Below are positions 11,259 through 24,600 of a DNA stretch of 64,000 nucleotides, piece by piece. The notes beneath the pieces are model-generated. The model was not told the DNA's origin, searched no databases, and worked only from the letters and a program-made list of their open reading frames with translations. The stretch spans positions 1 through 64,000 of the forward strand of contig CATKHK010000035.1 of assembly GCA_949751835.1 (NCBI GenBank). Direction: 5' to 3'. Numbering within the stretch: the stretch's first letter is position 1; every line of letters starts with the position of its first letter. Position numbers and translations under genes: made by a program. Source of the DNA: Blepharisma japonicum. Its lineage: Eukaryota; Ciliophora; Heterotrichea; Heterotrichida; Blepharismidae.

Positions 11259-12110
11259 ATGGATAAAGACAAAAAAAAGAGTTATACTGGGATGATTCTT
11301 AGTGGAATCTCATTAGGACTTATGGGATTTTTTGAGATAAAAAATTGACTTGATAATAAAGAGTTTAATGATTTTAAGAAGAAATTCATTGTGCCTCTTG
11401 AATATGATGTGAAAAATGAAGGAAAGCCTGTCTTTGTAAAAGGAGTTCTTAAAAACACATCCAAAAAAGAACTAGAAGACCCTTTGCTTGAAATTAAACA
11501 GAGTAGCCTTTATTTGAAAAGAACTGTAGAAATGTTCCAATGAATCAAAGAAAAATCTGGAGAATTCAAACAGATCTGAAGTGAAAAGCCTATTCCAAGT
11601 GATGATTTTCCTGATGATAAAAAGAATTCTGAATGAAAATACCAGTCTGAAGAATATTATATGAACACTCCTTATGCAGTTTATCCATTATTTGTTGGGA
11701 ATGAAATTCTACCACACATAAACAGCTCCTGAACGGTTAAACCTATAGACCATAAGGTCAAATTTCAAAAAGATTTAAGAAAAAAAGGCTTTGCACTTTA
11801 TCATGATGACGAATATTATTATTTTTCAAGATTTGATAGAAAAAATAAGACCTATGAACCAAAATTTGGTGATTACAGAATAAAATATACATATAACCCA
11901 GAAATGGTTATTATGAGCATTATTGGAGGACAATCTGGATCTCAAATTGCTCCTTATAGAGGAAAAGTGTATATGGCCAAAGAAGGTAGCTTTGAGCCTG
12001 AAGAAATGATTAAAAAATATGAAGAAGAACACTTTACAAGCATGACTTTTAAACGAATTTTATATGGCTTTGGATTGCTTTCAGGTCTTTATTTTACATA
12101 TAATAGTTAA
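11259..12110 (+). CDS. TMEM43/LUMA-like membrane protein
   Basis: 283 residues; all five Trp residues are TGA codons, so a standard-code reading breaks the gene five times. Hydrophobic segments lie at about residues 10-26 and 267-281 flanking a lumenal-type domain, the layout of TMEM43 (LUMA). The phrase LYLKRTVEMFQW and the later GDYRIKYTYNP ... IIGGQSGSQIAPY match the conserved core of that family, which sits in the ER/inner nuclear envelope. It is shorter than animal TMEM43, which has about 400 residues and more C-terminal helices. Confidence 0.8.
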
Positions 12111-12256
12111 TTAGAAAATTGCTTTAACTAAATAATTTAACAATAAAATAGCTTTTATATGTATCAAATTGCTTTATTTTTGGCATTCATGGTGAGTACA
12201 TGCATATGACTACAACAATAACAGCTTTAAAAAATTAAAAATTGTTAATTTTACTT

Positions 12257-12742
12257 TTAAAAAATCGAGCATCCACAAACTTCGTTTTTCACAATATCAA
12301 ACCCTGACTGCTTCAGAAGTTTGGCTTGATATTGATTTAATTGTGTCACAAATGCATTATTCGGTTGCGTTTCTGGGTGTTTTTTCTTGAGAAACTCTAA
12401 AGCATGTGCAAATGAGAAATGTTTACTTGCCATAATATAAGCAATAGCAATTGTAGGAGCCTTTGAAACTCCAGTATCACAGTGTATCAGCACTTTTCCT
12501 TTGTTTTCGATGCTTTGCCGAATAAATTCATTACACCTATCAAAATGTTCAAGCAAATTCGCAGAATTGAGATCATAAATGCTCAATTGCATGTATGTAA
12601 AATGATCAGGAAATTTTTGAGATAGACCGTCACCTACAACTAATATATGTGTTATGTCGTGGTGCTTTAAAAGTACTAGGTCAGAAGCTGCTTCATAGTC
12701 TCCTAAATAAACTCTTGATAAGATTTTATGCAATGTGTACAT
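12257..12742 (-). CDS. Dual-specificity-phosphatase-like protein with Lys replacing catalytic Arg, CaaX tail
   Basis: 161 residues, a single compact DUSP domain. The general-acid Asp57 lies in YDLNSANLLEHF, and the signature loop reads HCDTGVSKAPT with Cys88. The invariant Arg of HCxxGxxR is Lys94 here (codon AAG). In the family that Arg binds substrate phosphate, so activity may be low or lost and the protein may be a phosphate-binding pseudophosphatase. The C-terminus CGCSIF ends in a CaaX box, suggesting prenylation and membrane attachment. Small prenylated single-domain relatives such as PRL-type phosphatases exist, but the loop here is DUSP-like. Confidence 0.85.
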   Translation of the reverse strand: MYTLHKILSRVYLGDYEAASDLVLLKHHDITHILVVGDGLSQKFPDHFTYMQLSIYDLNSANLLEHFDRCNEFIRQSIENKGKVLIHCDTGVSKAPTIAIAYIMASKHFSFAHALEFLKKKHPETQPNNAFVTQLNQYQAKLLKQSGFDIVKNEVCGCSIF

Positions 12743-13315
12743 AAATTGTGATATTTTTTATTCAACAATTTTTTAATATTAATTATTAAAGAATTTTCAA
12801 AAAATATAAGCTATTGGAAATTTAGGCTTTTATGTGCAGCGTATTAAGAATGGCATTTCTTGGATTTCTTGTGAATAGTTACTTTAACAATTATTAAACT
12901 TTTAAATAATTTCTTAAAAATATTTTAGATATTTGCTATATATTAAGGATTTAAATAACAATAATATAAAGTAGATAAAAAAGAATGATTAAACATTATT
13001 AAAAGCTGAATAAATTTCGGATTCATTAATAAATAGAAAATTATTAATCCGTTGAAATTTCGTTCTTGTTGGAAATATTTAGAAATTCTAATATTTTTGC
13101 ATTAAAAATTGCATCTTAACTTAAATCTTTCATCCTAATTTCAATAGTTTCTTTAAAATAATAGTAGCAATTGCTAAGATTTTTAGCTTTTTGATCTTTA
13201 TTTTCTAACTTCAATAACAGCTTCCAAAATAACCCAATATAAATATAAAATTAATTACAAAATCAACTAAATCGTTGGACAATTAACATTTTAACAAAAT
13301 GCATAAAATTAAATC
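12743..13315. other. AT-rich divergent intergenic region
   Basis: It separates the DUSP-like gene and the S/T-P-rich gene. Frames on both strands are short and stop-filled even with TGA=Trp. It presumably holds two promoters. No repeat or RNA gene is recognised. Confidence 0.6.
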
Positions 13316-14554
13316 ATGTCAAAACAACGCAAAAGAGTCCCAGTTCTTCCTCAATTTTCCACCGAAGACTTTATTAACCTTTCCAATGATAAATCGCAAA
13401 AAAGTCCATGCTTTGGTTTTCCATTTACGCCCCAAAAATCACGATTAGTCGCTTTAAACCCGAAAACAGCTTCCCCAACGCAAACTCCAAAATCGACTAA
13501 ATCAAGATCAAGACCTCAACGATTTTTATCACCTTATAATAAGCCAAACTCAAGCCTAAACCGTTCATCTTCTTCAACTGGCATCAAAAGAAACTGCAGC
13601 GAAGAAGTAATTGATTCTCCAAAGCGACGAAAAGACCGTAAAAAAAGCTCAGGATTGGATTTCCTCCAGCAAAATACTTTTGATAATGGGACTCTGCTTC
13701 AAAATTCGTCCCTTTGTACAGAAATTAATGAAGAATTAGCAAAAATGACTCCTGCCAGTAAAGAAAAACAAATTATCATATGCAAAATTAATTTGTCGAA
13801 ACCAAGGAAAAGAGTTCATATTTTTCCTCAATTCTCAGGGAAAGATTATGTTTATAGCTCCGTAGATAGATCTCTTAAAAGCCCTAATATGGGGTTTCCA
13901 ATTACACCTAATGAGAAATCACGATTATCTGCTATAAACCCGAAGACCGTCTCTCCTACACAAACTCCAAAGTCTACAAATGCTAGATCAAGGCCTCAGC
14001 GTTTAGCGTCGCCTTATGGGAAGCCAAGACTTAATTTAAACCGATCATCTTCTTCTAACACTATGAAACGAAATCAGAGCGAAGAAGGATTTGTGTCTCC
14101 AAAGAAAGGAAAAGACCGGATGAAAAGCTTAGGCTTAGATTTTTCTCATTATAGCTCTTTTGACAATGGAAACATCTTGCAAAATTCTATTATTAATGAA
14201 GGAACAGCTAAATTGAAGCCAGTAAATAAAGATGAAAAAATTTTAATATGCATATTAGATGAAGATTCACAGAGAAAAAAATCCACAACTCCTCATCCCA
14301 CCAAGCCAAGATTTGAAGAAATTCCAAAATTGGATTTATCAAGACTAGATTCCAAAATGAATTTTATAGATTCTAATGGAAAAAATTCGTCATTTACAGA
14401 TAATAAATCATTTGCAGACAACCAAAAAACTAGCGGAAATACTGGAAACAAACCAAAGGAAGGCCCGATTTGTTTCCAAGAAGAATTCATGTCAAAATTC
14501 CCTGAGTTTTCTGAGTCATGGAGAAATATGATACAAGACCAGACAAGAACTTAA
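13316..14554 (+). CDS. S/T-P-rich basic protein with internal duplication
   Basis: 412 residues, uninterrupted. Residues about 3-158 and 160-314 are two copies of one module: both begin K/R-x-R-K-R-V, then PQF, GFP-[FI]-TP, KSRL, SPTQTPKST, SRPQR, NRSSSS, SP-K, SFDNG-type phrases, in the same order. Many Ser/Thr-Pro sites followed by basic residues (SPKRRK, TPKSTKSR, SPKKGK) look like CDK/MAPK sites and a nuclear signal. The rest is low-complexity and probably disordered. I do not recognise a family. A cell-cycle-regulated nuclear or cytoskeletal substrate is a guess. Confidence 0.75.
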   Translation: MSKQRKRVPVLPQFSTEDFINLSNDKSQKSPCFGFPFTPQKSRLVALNPKTASPTQTPKSTKSRSRPQRFLSPYNKPNSSLNRSSSSTGIKRNCSEEVIDSPKRRKDRKKSSGLDFLQQNTFDNGTLLQNSSLCTEINEELAKMTPASKEKQIIICKINLSKPRKRVHIFPQFSGKDYVYSSVDRSLKSPNMGFPITPNEKSRLSAINPKTVSPTQTPKSTNARSRPQRLASPYGKPRLNLNRSSSSNTMKRNQSEEGFVSPKKGKDRMKSLGLDFSHYSSFDNGNILQNSIINEGTAKLKPVNKDEKILICILDEDSQRKKSTTPHPTKPRFEEIPKLDLSRLDSKMNFIDSNGKNSSFTDNKSFADNQKTSGNTGNKPKEGPICFQEEFMSKFPEFSESWRNMIQDQTRT

Positions 14555-14939
14555 AATTGATTTTTGATTAATAAAATATTCTTTTTATAGCATCTAAATT
14601 AGCTTTTATTATCATTGAGCTGGAGCATATGGATTATGCAAAATTATTATGTTTTTATACTTATTATAGTATTATTTACACGATTTAAGTTAGGGAGCTA
14701 TGAAAATCAATAAATGATAAACAAATATTATCATAAAATTCCAGTGGGTTGGATCACTAATAATTTCTAATTTTTGTTCCATCAATATTTTAGCTTATTA
14801 ATTGACTTTTTTATTAATGTGAATTTTACTTTCATTATAAGAGCTGCGAGCTTCACTTAATCTATGCTACCAATGATATTATTCCTAAACATTTTGATCA
14901 ATAATTAGCAAATCCTATTGTTAACTATTATATCTTTAT
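14555..14939. other. AT-rich convergent intergenic region
   Basis: It lies between two convergent genes and should contain both 3' UTRs. No coding frame or structured RNA is evident. Confidence 0.6.
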
Positions 14940-17900
14940 TTAAAAGATTACCATCAAAAATCCGAACATGACACTAAAAAATAGCCAAACAGAGCTGTCT
15001 CCAACCATAAAAACAGAGCAGTCTGTACAGCTATCTCCCACTGCAGTCCTAACTCCAAGATACTCAGCACTGTTATACACCACCGCTTTATTATTCCCAG
15101 GGTTATCATTTGATGCTGAAATATAAACATCATACCTTTTATCATTATCAAGCCCTTCATAAGTAACAAAAACCCTGCTTCCTCCTTCTGTATAAGTATA
15201 AGCGTGCATCGCCTCATTATTTTCTCCATCAACTCCTCACACAATTTGTTGAGGGGTTGGAGACTTTTCATCTGTCTCCAATACAACCATATGAATATAC
15301 CCAGGACTTCTGAGCGCTCCTGCACAAGTAATAGAGGAATTTGTAACAGACCATACAGATCCCATTTCTAGCCAATCAGGCCGGGAATTTGCAATAGTAA
15401 TTAAACTAGAAATACTACGAGCTGTGATCCCGATTTTAGAAATATAAGAATTTAGCGTCTCTAAAGGTAAATTTCCTATTAGAGAAGCTGGGCTCGGCAA
15501 GTCTGCATATTTATCATTTGCTATATAGCAGGCTACTTCGTTATAATTGTGGCTTTGCAGCATTCTTGAAGTGGCTGCTGATTTTAAAGAAACTCTGGAA
15601 GGGTGGATTGCCATAGCTTTTGCTAGGGTCGGGATTAAAGAATTGTTGAGAAAATCTGAGGAGCCTTGGGTGACTGGGTTATATTCATTAAAAGTGATAT
15701 AAGTTAGAATACTTTGGTAGTCTTCTAGTGTGGTGAATTCATAAGAATAGATGAGCGACATGTTGTCGCTTGTATCAACAAGGGTAAAATATGCAACATA
15801 TTCAGTTTCTGCAGCGAGGCTGCTAATAGTGATCTCATTTATATTGGTAGAACTTAGTAGGTTTGTTCTTGATGCATAGCCTTCATCATAGCTTGCGACT
15901 AATGCAAGTGAATTTGGTGCTCTTGTATATTTCAGCTCTATCTGGTAATATAAAGTCCCTTTCACTGAAGTATTGATTTGAAAAGTCACATAGTGTTGGC
16001 CTATATCAATAGTTCTCACATTTGCAATAATTGGCGTCACATCCCTTTTCCCAATTGCCTGAATTTCTGAATTTTCCGGCTTTTTATATGCTTTGGCTTC
16101 ATTCCCTGATAATTTCCATTCAATTTCAAATTTTGCCTTAGAGATTTGTCCTCCATAAATAATCAGTTCTTTTTTAATTTCTCCTCCAGAAAACACCAAT
16201 AAAGAAGGCTTAAACGAAACTTCTAACTCCTCTGATGTCTCAGCAGGAGTTATAATCAATTCTGAATGTGGAGCATTGCTCAAAGTCACAGTAATAGGCA
16301 AAGAATGCCCATTTTCTGGAATTGGTGTTATCTCAGATATAGAAATAGTAGCAATCCCTTCAATTACATTAATAATTGTGATCCCTAAATCTGCATATAT
16401 GGTGTCCTGAGGATTATTAAGGTCATAGCTGTCACCTGATTTTATCCATTCTACATTATACACCCCTGGGGTTGTAGAATAAGGAATTGATAAGGTAAAT
16501 TCTAGCTGAGGCTGAGAAATTGGCCAGGTTAAGACTTCAGAAGGATGAAGCCTTGCCCCTGAGATTTTTGGCATGCTCATAGTCAGCTGAAGATTTACCC
16601 TCATAGAGGACAAGCTTGTTTTTGCAGTTATGGTAGAGGAAGAAGTGCCTTTAATTATGGTAATTGAGTTTCCTATATTTATAAGGATTTCTTCACCAGA
16701 GAAAGGTAAACTGAATGAAAATGGGTAGTTTAAGAGCGGGTAGGTGGTGTCAAGGAGGATTTTATTGTACTCGTCATAAGTTTTAATAAGAAAAGGGAGG
16801 TCAGAAGTAGTGGCTTGTGGCCCAGGGACATCAAATATTTTAATTTGCAATTTTTTATCTGAGCTTGGGATGTAATAATCCCCACCACTTATTTCAATCC
16901 TATTAGACTCTTTATTTATACACTTAATATTCCCCCAGGTTGTATTTGTATCATACCCCTTTATCATTTTAGCTGAGCAAGAATAAATTCAAGCTGTCCC
17001 TAAATTTTTTAGAATGTAATCTGATGGAAAATCGACCCAAATTCTGCCTTTATTAAGGTCGCTTGGAATAAAGGAGACAGGCTCAAATTCAAATGTAAAA
17101 TTATTGAGGATTCTGGCATAAGGACTATCAATGGAAATATCAGAAATTTTTAAAGGCTGGGGTATAGAAGAGGTTGACAAGTTTCCCGCATTTGAGGTAT
17201 ATATGATAAGCTTTCCGTTACTGTCTTGCAACGCAAAGCGAAATTTACCAATCTGGCCTTTAGGGTTTATGATGTTTCCTACGTAAATAGAGATTGATAG
17301 ATCTGCTGGAATTTCGTTGAATCCGCTTATAATAAGTTTTCTATTACTTAAAAGCTGGCAGTTTATTTGATATCCAACAAGCTGAATTGGATCTCCTCAG
17401 CATGAAATACTTTGAGTTCCTGTCAAAGAGTCGTCAAACTCTGAAGGAAACCAAGCCACTATTTTCACACTCTCATCAATTTTTAGAGGCAAATTAATTG
17501 CAAATTTATATGTAGCAGAAACCCCTTGATTTCTTGGGTAAAAATCAATACTTTCAATAGGAAAAGTGTCGATTTTTGGTAGTGGGCTAAATGTATATAA
17601 TGCTCCAGATTTAGTTTGGTCAATAATTGTATTTTTATTTGTAATTGTAATGGTAAATGAGCTTGTAGTTTCTACATTAGGAATATTAAAAATTTGGTAG
17701 AGAGATAATGAGATTATTTCTTCAGCATCGACAGCTTCAGATAAAACTGCAGTTATTAAGTGCTGTGAAGCTGTGCATAGGCTTATTGCGTAGTTTAGGG
17801 TGCAAGGGCTTGATAATAAAGCATCAAATTCCCATGGGATGTTGATTTGTATAGTGCTTGATGGTGGAAGTCTGTGTGATGATTGGAATGAGATTGAAAA

Positions 17901-20900
17901 ATCGGCATTTTTTATATACAAGTTTGGAGGCTCAAAAACTATGCTTTTTATTTTGACTTCACCTGATGAAAATTGGCTGGCTAGTTGGCCATTTAAGGTA
18001 GCTGAATCTATATTTCCTCCAGAGCTATCCGTTGTTAGTACCACAAAATTCGTCAAAGAAACCCCTCCTGGATTCTGCACATTATCAACATAAATATCAA
18101 TCATACTCCTCGGCTCCACTTCTTTTAAATTACTCAATGTATACATATTCCCAGACAAGCTCACTGCAATTGTTTTTTCCAAGCTATGGGACAATATTGA
18201 AGTTGATAGCCCAGTCAGGCTTCCTGATAAGCTCAAAATTATTTTTCCATTCTCTGGGATCCCATTTAAGCTCGTAAAAGAAAATTTATATTGTGCGCCA
18301 GGGTTATTGGTTTCTGGAGGATTTATAGTAAGTGAAGGATTTATAAGAGAGCCAGAGGTGGATATTGCTAAATTATCAGTTGAAGAGTAAGCAACCATAG
18401 CTTGAGAGGCTCCTATTAAGCCAAGATTTATAGGGAATCCAGTAGAATAGCTAGCTGCCATTGGGTTTTTAAGTCCATTAATGGTCAAAGATGAGCTGGC
18501 AGCAGTCGAAATTGCCCCAGCTGACAGCACAACTTTTACAATTGGCGCATAGTCATTATTAAACACCTCAATACCATTTGTTGAGCTTAATTCTGAAATT
18601 GATGAAACCCCCGACAAATCCCAGCCAATCGGAAAAATTGCATAAAATTCCCAATTGTTTAAAACAGCTGTAGGAGACCTTAGCGACAATACTAATGAAA
18701 TTGACTCATTTATTATAAGCGAACTTCTAGAAGCTATTAATGCAGTTGTCCATGAAGCTGGGGTTGCAGATACAGAAATAGTGCTCCCAGTTGTTTCTAT
18801 TATTTTGAATATTCTGTTTTCAAAGTACCCAATTTTTATTTGGTAAGAAAATGAAGTGCTCGCAGTTGTTGGACTTTTTAATATAATCCGGACTGTGTTA
18901 ATATTAGTTGTAAGAGAGCCTAATGATAATAATCATAAACTTGCGTCTGTTCCTATTGAGGATGAAGCTAATAATTTACAGTATGATTTTTCTGATGTCC
19001 CTGTGAATTTACAGGTAGGTGCTCCAGTTATTCCAAGATTTAAAGGAAAACCTGGAGACCCTGATGTCCCTGTACTAAAACTCACAAAAACAGCAGAATT
19101 TTGGGAATCAGTTCCAATAGAAGATTTAAAGGTAATAGTAAAAGGTGTATATATATTAGGAGCATTAGAATCACCTAAAATATAATTAGTAAGACTTGAC
19201 AAGCTTGAAGCTACCACATTTTGTATAAGACACTGAGTGTTAATTATGGTGCTTCCTGTAACAGCCCTTATACAGATTTCATAAGAATTTTCTGAATTAG
19301 TTTGGACTTTAGGAAGGGTCAGTGACAAGGTAAATGCTGAATTTCCTGAAGTAGAAATCGAATCTGTTTGTGTGGTCATTTTTATGGTTTTTTCAGAAAT
19401 TGTACATAAAATTGTATGTAAGCCAGTTCCTGAATATGCAGTCTGCGAGCATGGAGAGCTGTCTATAAGAAATTCCTTTGGAAATGAAATATAAATAAAA
19501 GACCCAATCGGAAGCACAGAAGTTGGCTTTAAATTGACTGTAAAAGTCCCATGAGAGCTTATTATGCCACTTCCAGGGTATGATATTGACAATGTTGAAA
19601 AAATACTTGCAGATAAGCTTTGGATTACAATAACTTGGCTCCCTACATCAATTGTATTAGTTCCATAATTAGATGACACTGATAATGTAATAGAATTTGT
19701 TGATATAGAAATAGGAGCTTGGATTGTAATTGTGGAGCTGCGATAAATTTTATTAAAATTGGAAATAATAATTTGAGTAGGATATAAAGTGCATGACGCT
19801 TGAGAAGATGGGCTATCAGAAATACCTGAATAAATAAAGCAGCCTGATGAAGATGTACTGAAAGAGGAGGACTGAAGGATCATTGTGATTGTAGATCCTA
19901 ATGGAATTTCGTGAGGATTTTGGAATGATAAAAAGTATGATATAGTGTTACCTATAAGAGGGTCCGCTAAGGTGTTAACTGGGGTGGCAGAAATACTGGT
20001 AATTGTCCCTGATATAATACTAGGGGTTGTAGTAGAAAACTGCTTGAGGACCAAAATTGTCCCTTGCTGCACAATATCAATTTCAATACTATAAATCCCA
20101 CCATTTACAGCCCATCCTGGGTTATTTACATCTGTAATTAAAATCCCAATTCTCACTGGGCTGCTAGCTGTAGCTTTTATATTTTGACTTAATCCTTTTA
20201 AATATACATAATTTTCATCACTCTCACAATAAAAATTGCCTCCAGGCACAAAATTATAATACAAATAGCTGACCATTTTGCAATGATCGTCAATCCCTAC
20301 TGTTTTTCCTCAATAATCAGGGAAATTAAGCCTAAACCAAGTCCCTTTATCAATATTATCAGTAATAATGATTCCAAATAAATAATCTGAATTTTCTCCA
20401 GCTATATTACTAAATCCAGAATATGAGGTAATTAAATTAGCTGATAATGTACTTGATAATCTCTCAGCAAAAGCTAGATTTCCAAAGGCAAAATTTTGGC
20501 TTGAATAACGAATATCATTGATTTTTGTAGTAAATATTGAAAATAAACTTGTTGTCTTATAAATTAAAGGATTTTGGATGCCGTTCAGAATTATAGTTAG
20601 TTTTATAGGTGGGAGTGAGACAGGGATTGTAAGCTTTATGATGGGATAAGAAATTGTACAAGAGCAACTGTAAGTTATAGGATTTGATTGAGGGGTAGAG
20701 ATTAGAGAGCATGAAGATAGCGTAAGGGATTCATATTCAGAAGGAAATTGGATGTTGAGGATATCATTTGCGTCGAGAGATATAGTGGTTTCTATATGAA
20801 AGAAATAGTCAGTGATTTGGTAAAGGTGAACTGAGCTTAAGTCGATTGGGTTTAAGTAGTCTGAGTCTTGGAGAATAAGCTCTGCATAGGCAATCCCAAG

Positions 20901-20918
20901 AAAAAGAAAAGGAATCAT
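14940..20918 (-). CDS. Giant secreted, probably GPI-anchored surface protein
   Basis: 1992 residues in one frame, with TGA-encoded Trp at 20310, 18933, 17397, 16989 and 15237. A signal peptide is visible (MIPFLFLGIAYA). The C-terminus is a short hydrophobic tail with no basic residues after it (VWLFFSVMFGFLMVIF) preceded by small residues, as in GPI signals. The ectodomain is Ser/Thr/Ile-rich and repeats a beta-sandwich-like phrase many times, roughly I-P-x-G/S-S-x-I-x-I-x-FP-x-E/D-F (e.g. LPIGSFIYISFPKEF, PPSSTIQINIPWEF). Pairs of Cys recur in each unit. Large repeated ectodomains of this kind coat ciliates; the ligand is unknown. The C-terminal third changes to fibronectin-like phrases. Confidence 0.85.
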
Positions 20919-21687
20919 TTAATTAGAATATACTTAGAAAATTATAATATTTTAATATTTCTTAATAGTTAATATAGGCATTTCTAGTTTATCTCAAACT
21001 ATTCAAATATTTAATGAAAATAATTAAATGAATTTTGTAATTTTTTATGCTAAAGATTAAGCTTGATTTATAATTATTTGGGAACAATGTTGATATATGA
21101 GTTCACTTAAATCATGAGGTTTATACTTGACTCAAGCGCATTATTTAGATTGCTAATACTGATGATTTCTAAAGAGATATAAATATCTTTGGAACTTTTT
21201 TTCGAGGCAAATGAAAAGGTTAGTAAAATAATGTACTTTTTTTAAAAAAAATTATTGAAACTAATAAAATAATAGCCAAAAGTCTAAAAAATGTGCCCAA
21301 AAATCTCGCTATTTGATTTTCTAATTCTAAAGCTATAACACCGCAAGTTTCCATTAGGCTACATCTGCAGATATAATTGAATTTTATTTAAATTCTGCCT
21401 ATAATAAATTTCTCTATACATAATTCCGTTCCTTAAAATATTAAATCTGATAATTATTTTTCACTTTTTTTGTTACATAATTTACATTTTTTCATTTTTT
21501 AGAGATGAATTCACATCACTTGCTTCTTTTAGCGTATTATGCATCATAAACTTAAGCCTTCCAACCTATAACAATAAATAGCCTATGCTTATGATAAGAA
21601 GTAGTTAAATGGAGTTTCAAAATTAATGCTTTTTTGTTGTTTAAGCAAATGTCTAATATAGCTTATTAAATTAGAATAATAAATAAA
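20919..21687. other. AT-rich divergent intergenic region
   Basis: This is a shared upstream region of the giant surface protein and the WD40-channel gene. No open frame stands out. No repeat or RNA gene is recognised. Confidence 0.6.
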
Positions 21688-24600
21688 ATGAGTGCCCATA
21701 ATGCAACTTCTAACTCTTGTTCATCATCATCAGAGTTTGAGCCTCCTCTCAGTCATGAAGATATTGACCTGAAATTTAATATGAAATCTTTACTTGATGA
21801 TATTAAGACTGAACAATACATAGAACCAAGGACTTATGTGCTAGGAAAAGAAGCAGTAAGTGTGGCGTTTAGCCGGAATATGAATTATATTATAGGAGCC
21901 TTGAAAAGTGGAAATTTGTGGATTTATGACAAAAAAGAGGAAACGGACTATATACTTAGCTATAATTCGAATTATGTAGGCAAAATTAGATGCACTCAAT
22001 TATCAGATGATGGAAAAATATTATTTGGAGGCACAAATCAAGGCTTTGTGAAAATTTGAAACCTCGAAAACAACAAAATAGACCCAGTTGACATCAACTT
22101 ACATAACGGGCCTATCACTTCTATTTCTTCCAGCTATAATGGAAGTCACTATTTTATTGGACACCGTTCGGGTATCATATCTCTATGAAACCTCATGGAA
22201 TATAAATTTTCCTCAGAAATCAATGAACATCAAGACGCAATTAATTGTTTGCTAATCACCCACAATAAAAAATACCTAATATCTGCAGGAAAAGACAGAG
22301 AAATTAAGGTATGGAACACAAAAGACCTTGCTTTAAATGCTGTATTAGATGACCATGAAGAGTCAATTTACTGCTTAGAAATGTCGCAGGATGATAAATT
22401 ATTATTTTCTGGAGGAGAAGATCGTACTATAATCGTCTGGAATTTCTCGGCAAAAGCTCAAAAATTCAGGCTATATGGCCATGTGTCTAGGATTATAAAT
22501 TTAAAGCTGACTTCTGACTGCCAGTTTTTATTTTCTACTGGGCATGATAAGACTATAAGGGTTTGAAATATAGGGTCAACTAGTGTAATTGAGCCAGCTC
22601 TTTTAGCAAGTAATGAGATTAATGTAAAAGGACTAGCTTTGGCTCAAGATAACTCAATTATTGTAAGCGCGTCCAAAGTAGGGATAAGGATTTGGAAATT
22701 AAATCAAACTTATGTAGATGAAAACGAGAATAATTTTCATGGGAGTAAAATACTGAGCATTTCCCAGATGGAAAAGAAGCATGCAGAGTCTGTATCTGCA
22801 GATGAAATAAAAAGATGAAGGTTTTCAAGTCATAAAAAGGGAATAAGTGTTAATATTCAAAAAAATGCTCTTTGTTCAGCTCATTCTTTAGACAATAATG
22901 AAATCGCTTTAGGCTACTCAAATGGCGATATTGTCATCTATTCTTATGTCAACAAAGATTATGAGCTAAAAGAAAGAATGGAAGCTCAAGATTCCCCAAT
23001 ATCCTCAATAATTTTTAATTCAAATTTTCTAGTTTCAGGCTCTCAGTCTGGCAATATTGTATTTTCCAGATTCGGAACCAGCTCTAGAATTTTGCTGTGC
23101 TTACATAAAGCAAGCATTACATCACTAGTTTTATACAATGATGACAAAATGCTTTTATCAGGAAGTGAAGACAAAAAATTATGCAGCTGGAATTTAGCCT
23201 CTGGGGAAGGAACTCTTTTCCCTATTGTCCATAAAGATCGTATTTTAAGCTTAGCAATTACAAATGATGAGATTTATGCAGTGACAGGAAGTGCTGATAA
23301 TAATGTAATTTTATGAAATCTTAATGAACGCAAAGCGCTGTCCACTTTGTTAGGCCATAGTATGGATGTTAATTCAGTAATGACGTATGGAAATAAATTT
23401 ATAATTTCTGGAGGATTAGATAAGCTGATTTGTATTTGGTCTATTAAAGACCAAATTTTACTATCGAATATTCATGTTGAGTCAAGTATTACTTGTATGG
23501 CGTTTTCGAGGCTGAAAAAAGAGATTTTTATTGGAGGTACTGACGGGAAAATTTATTCAATAAATAATCCTCTTAATACTCAAACACCTATGCATGTTTG
23601 CCCTTATAAATATTCCACACTTTTTCTACTTTATATAAAAAGTGCTTTAGATAAAAAAGTTGAGTTTTTTGATGGTTATTGAAAAGATTATGTATTTTAT
23701 CCCATGAGAACCAGCATCCTTAATATTTTTTGTCATGAAAAAAACGCAAATTTGCTTTTAGAAGCTATAAAATCAGACGCAAAATATTTTGATAATTCCA
23801 ACTCAGAGCATCCTTTATTAATTGCTCATCACAAAAGGAATCGGCAATGCACAGAATTTATAATAAAAAATCTTCCAAAGCATTTGCTGATTAACAGCCC
23901 AAAAATTTACTTATATATTGAGCCAATGTTGAAAAAATTAAACAAAACTTCGGTAGAGTCTCTGACTATGGTCTATGAACAAGCTTACACACAAGTGACT
24001 GGAAAACATTTGCCTGAATGAGGAATAATAAAAGGAAAATCCCCAAACCTTATGAAAAAATTTTCAACTGATATTGATCCAACTGATTTTCTTATTTCAA
24101 AAGCAATGCTAACTACTCAAAAACACAAAGGAAAAAAAATTGATATAATTATATGAGACAAAGAAGATGACGAATTCCAATGAGATGAACAAGATATAGC
24201 ATTTTTTTCATCTAAAGTAAAAGTTCCGCTCTCTTTAGGGGATAAAAAAAGTATTACATTTTTAAGATCCTTAGTTATGTGCCAAAATGAAGAAATTTTT
24301 ACTACAAATTTTATTAAAGGGATGATTGAGTATAAGTGAAGAAGATGCGTTTGGATCATTTTTTTACAATTTGTGCTTTATCTTATTAATATTGTTTTAC
24401 AACTTTTACTGGTGTTTCAAAATGACCTAAATGGCTATTTTCAAGTCGTTCTCTTTATTGCCAATACAATTTTTATGTTTAGAGAAATTCTTTTGATTAC
24501 GGCCTCTATTAGATATTATATTCTAATAGTTTGGAATTGGTTGGAAATTGTAAAAATTGTTGTGATTTATACATATTTAGGTGTTGCTTATTGATCAGAT

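Noticed and set aside
11259-12110. Cluster of broken frames suggesting a pseudogene
   Set aside because: All breaks are TGA at positions suited to Trp; with UGA=Trp the frame is intact and matches TMEM43.
15237-15325. Alternative 123-codon minus-strand frame at 14954-15325
   Set aside because: It overlaps the giant surface protein in another frame; the surface-protein frame carries the GPI-like tail and runs through TGA.
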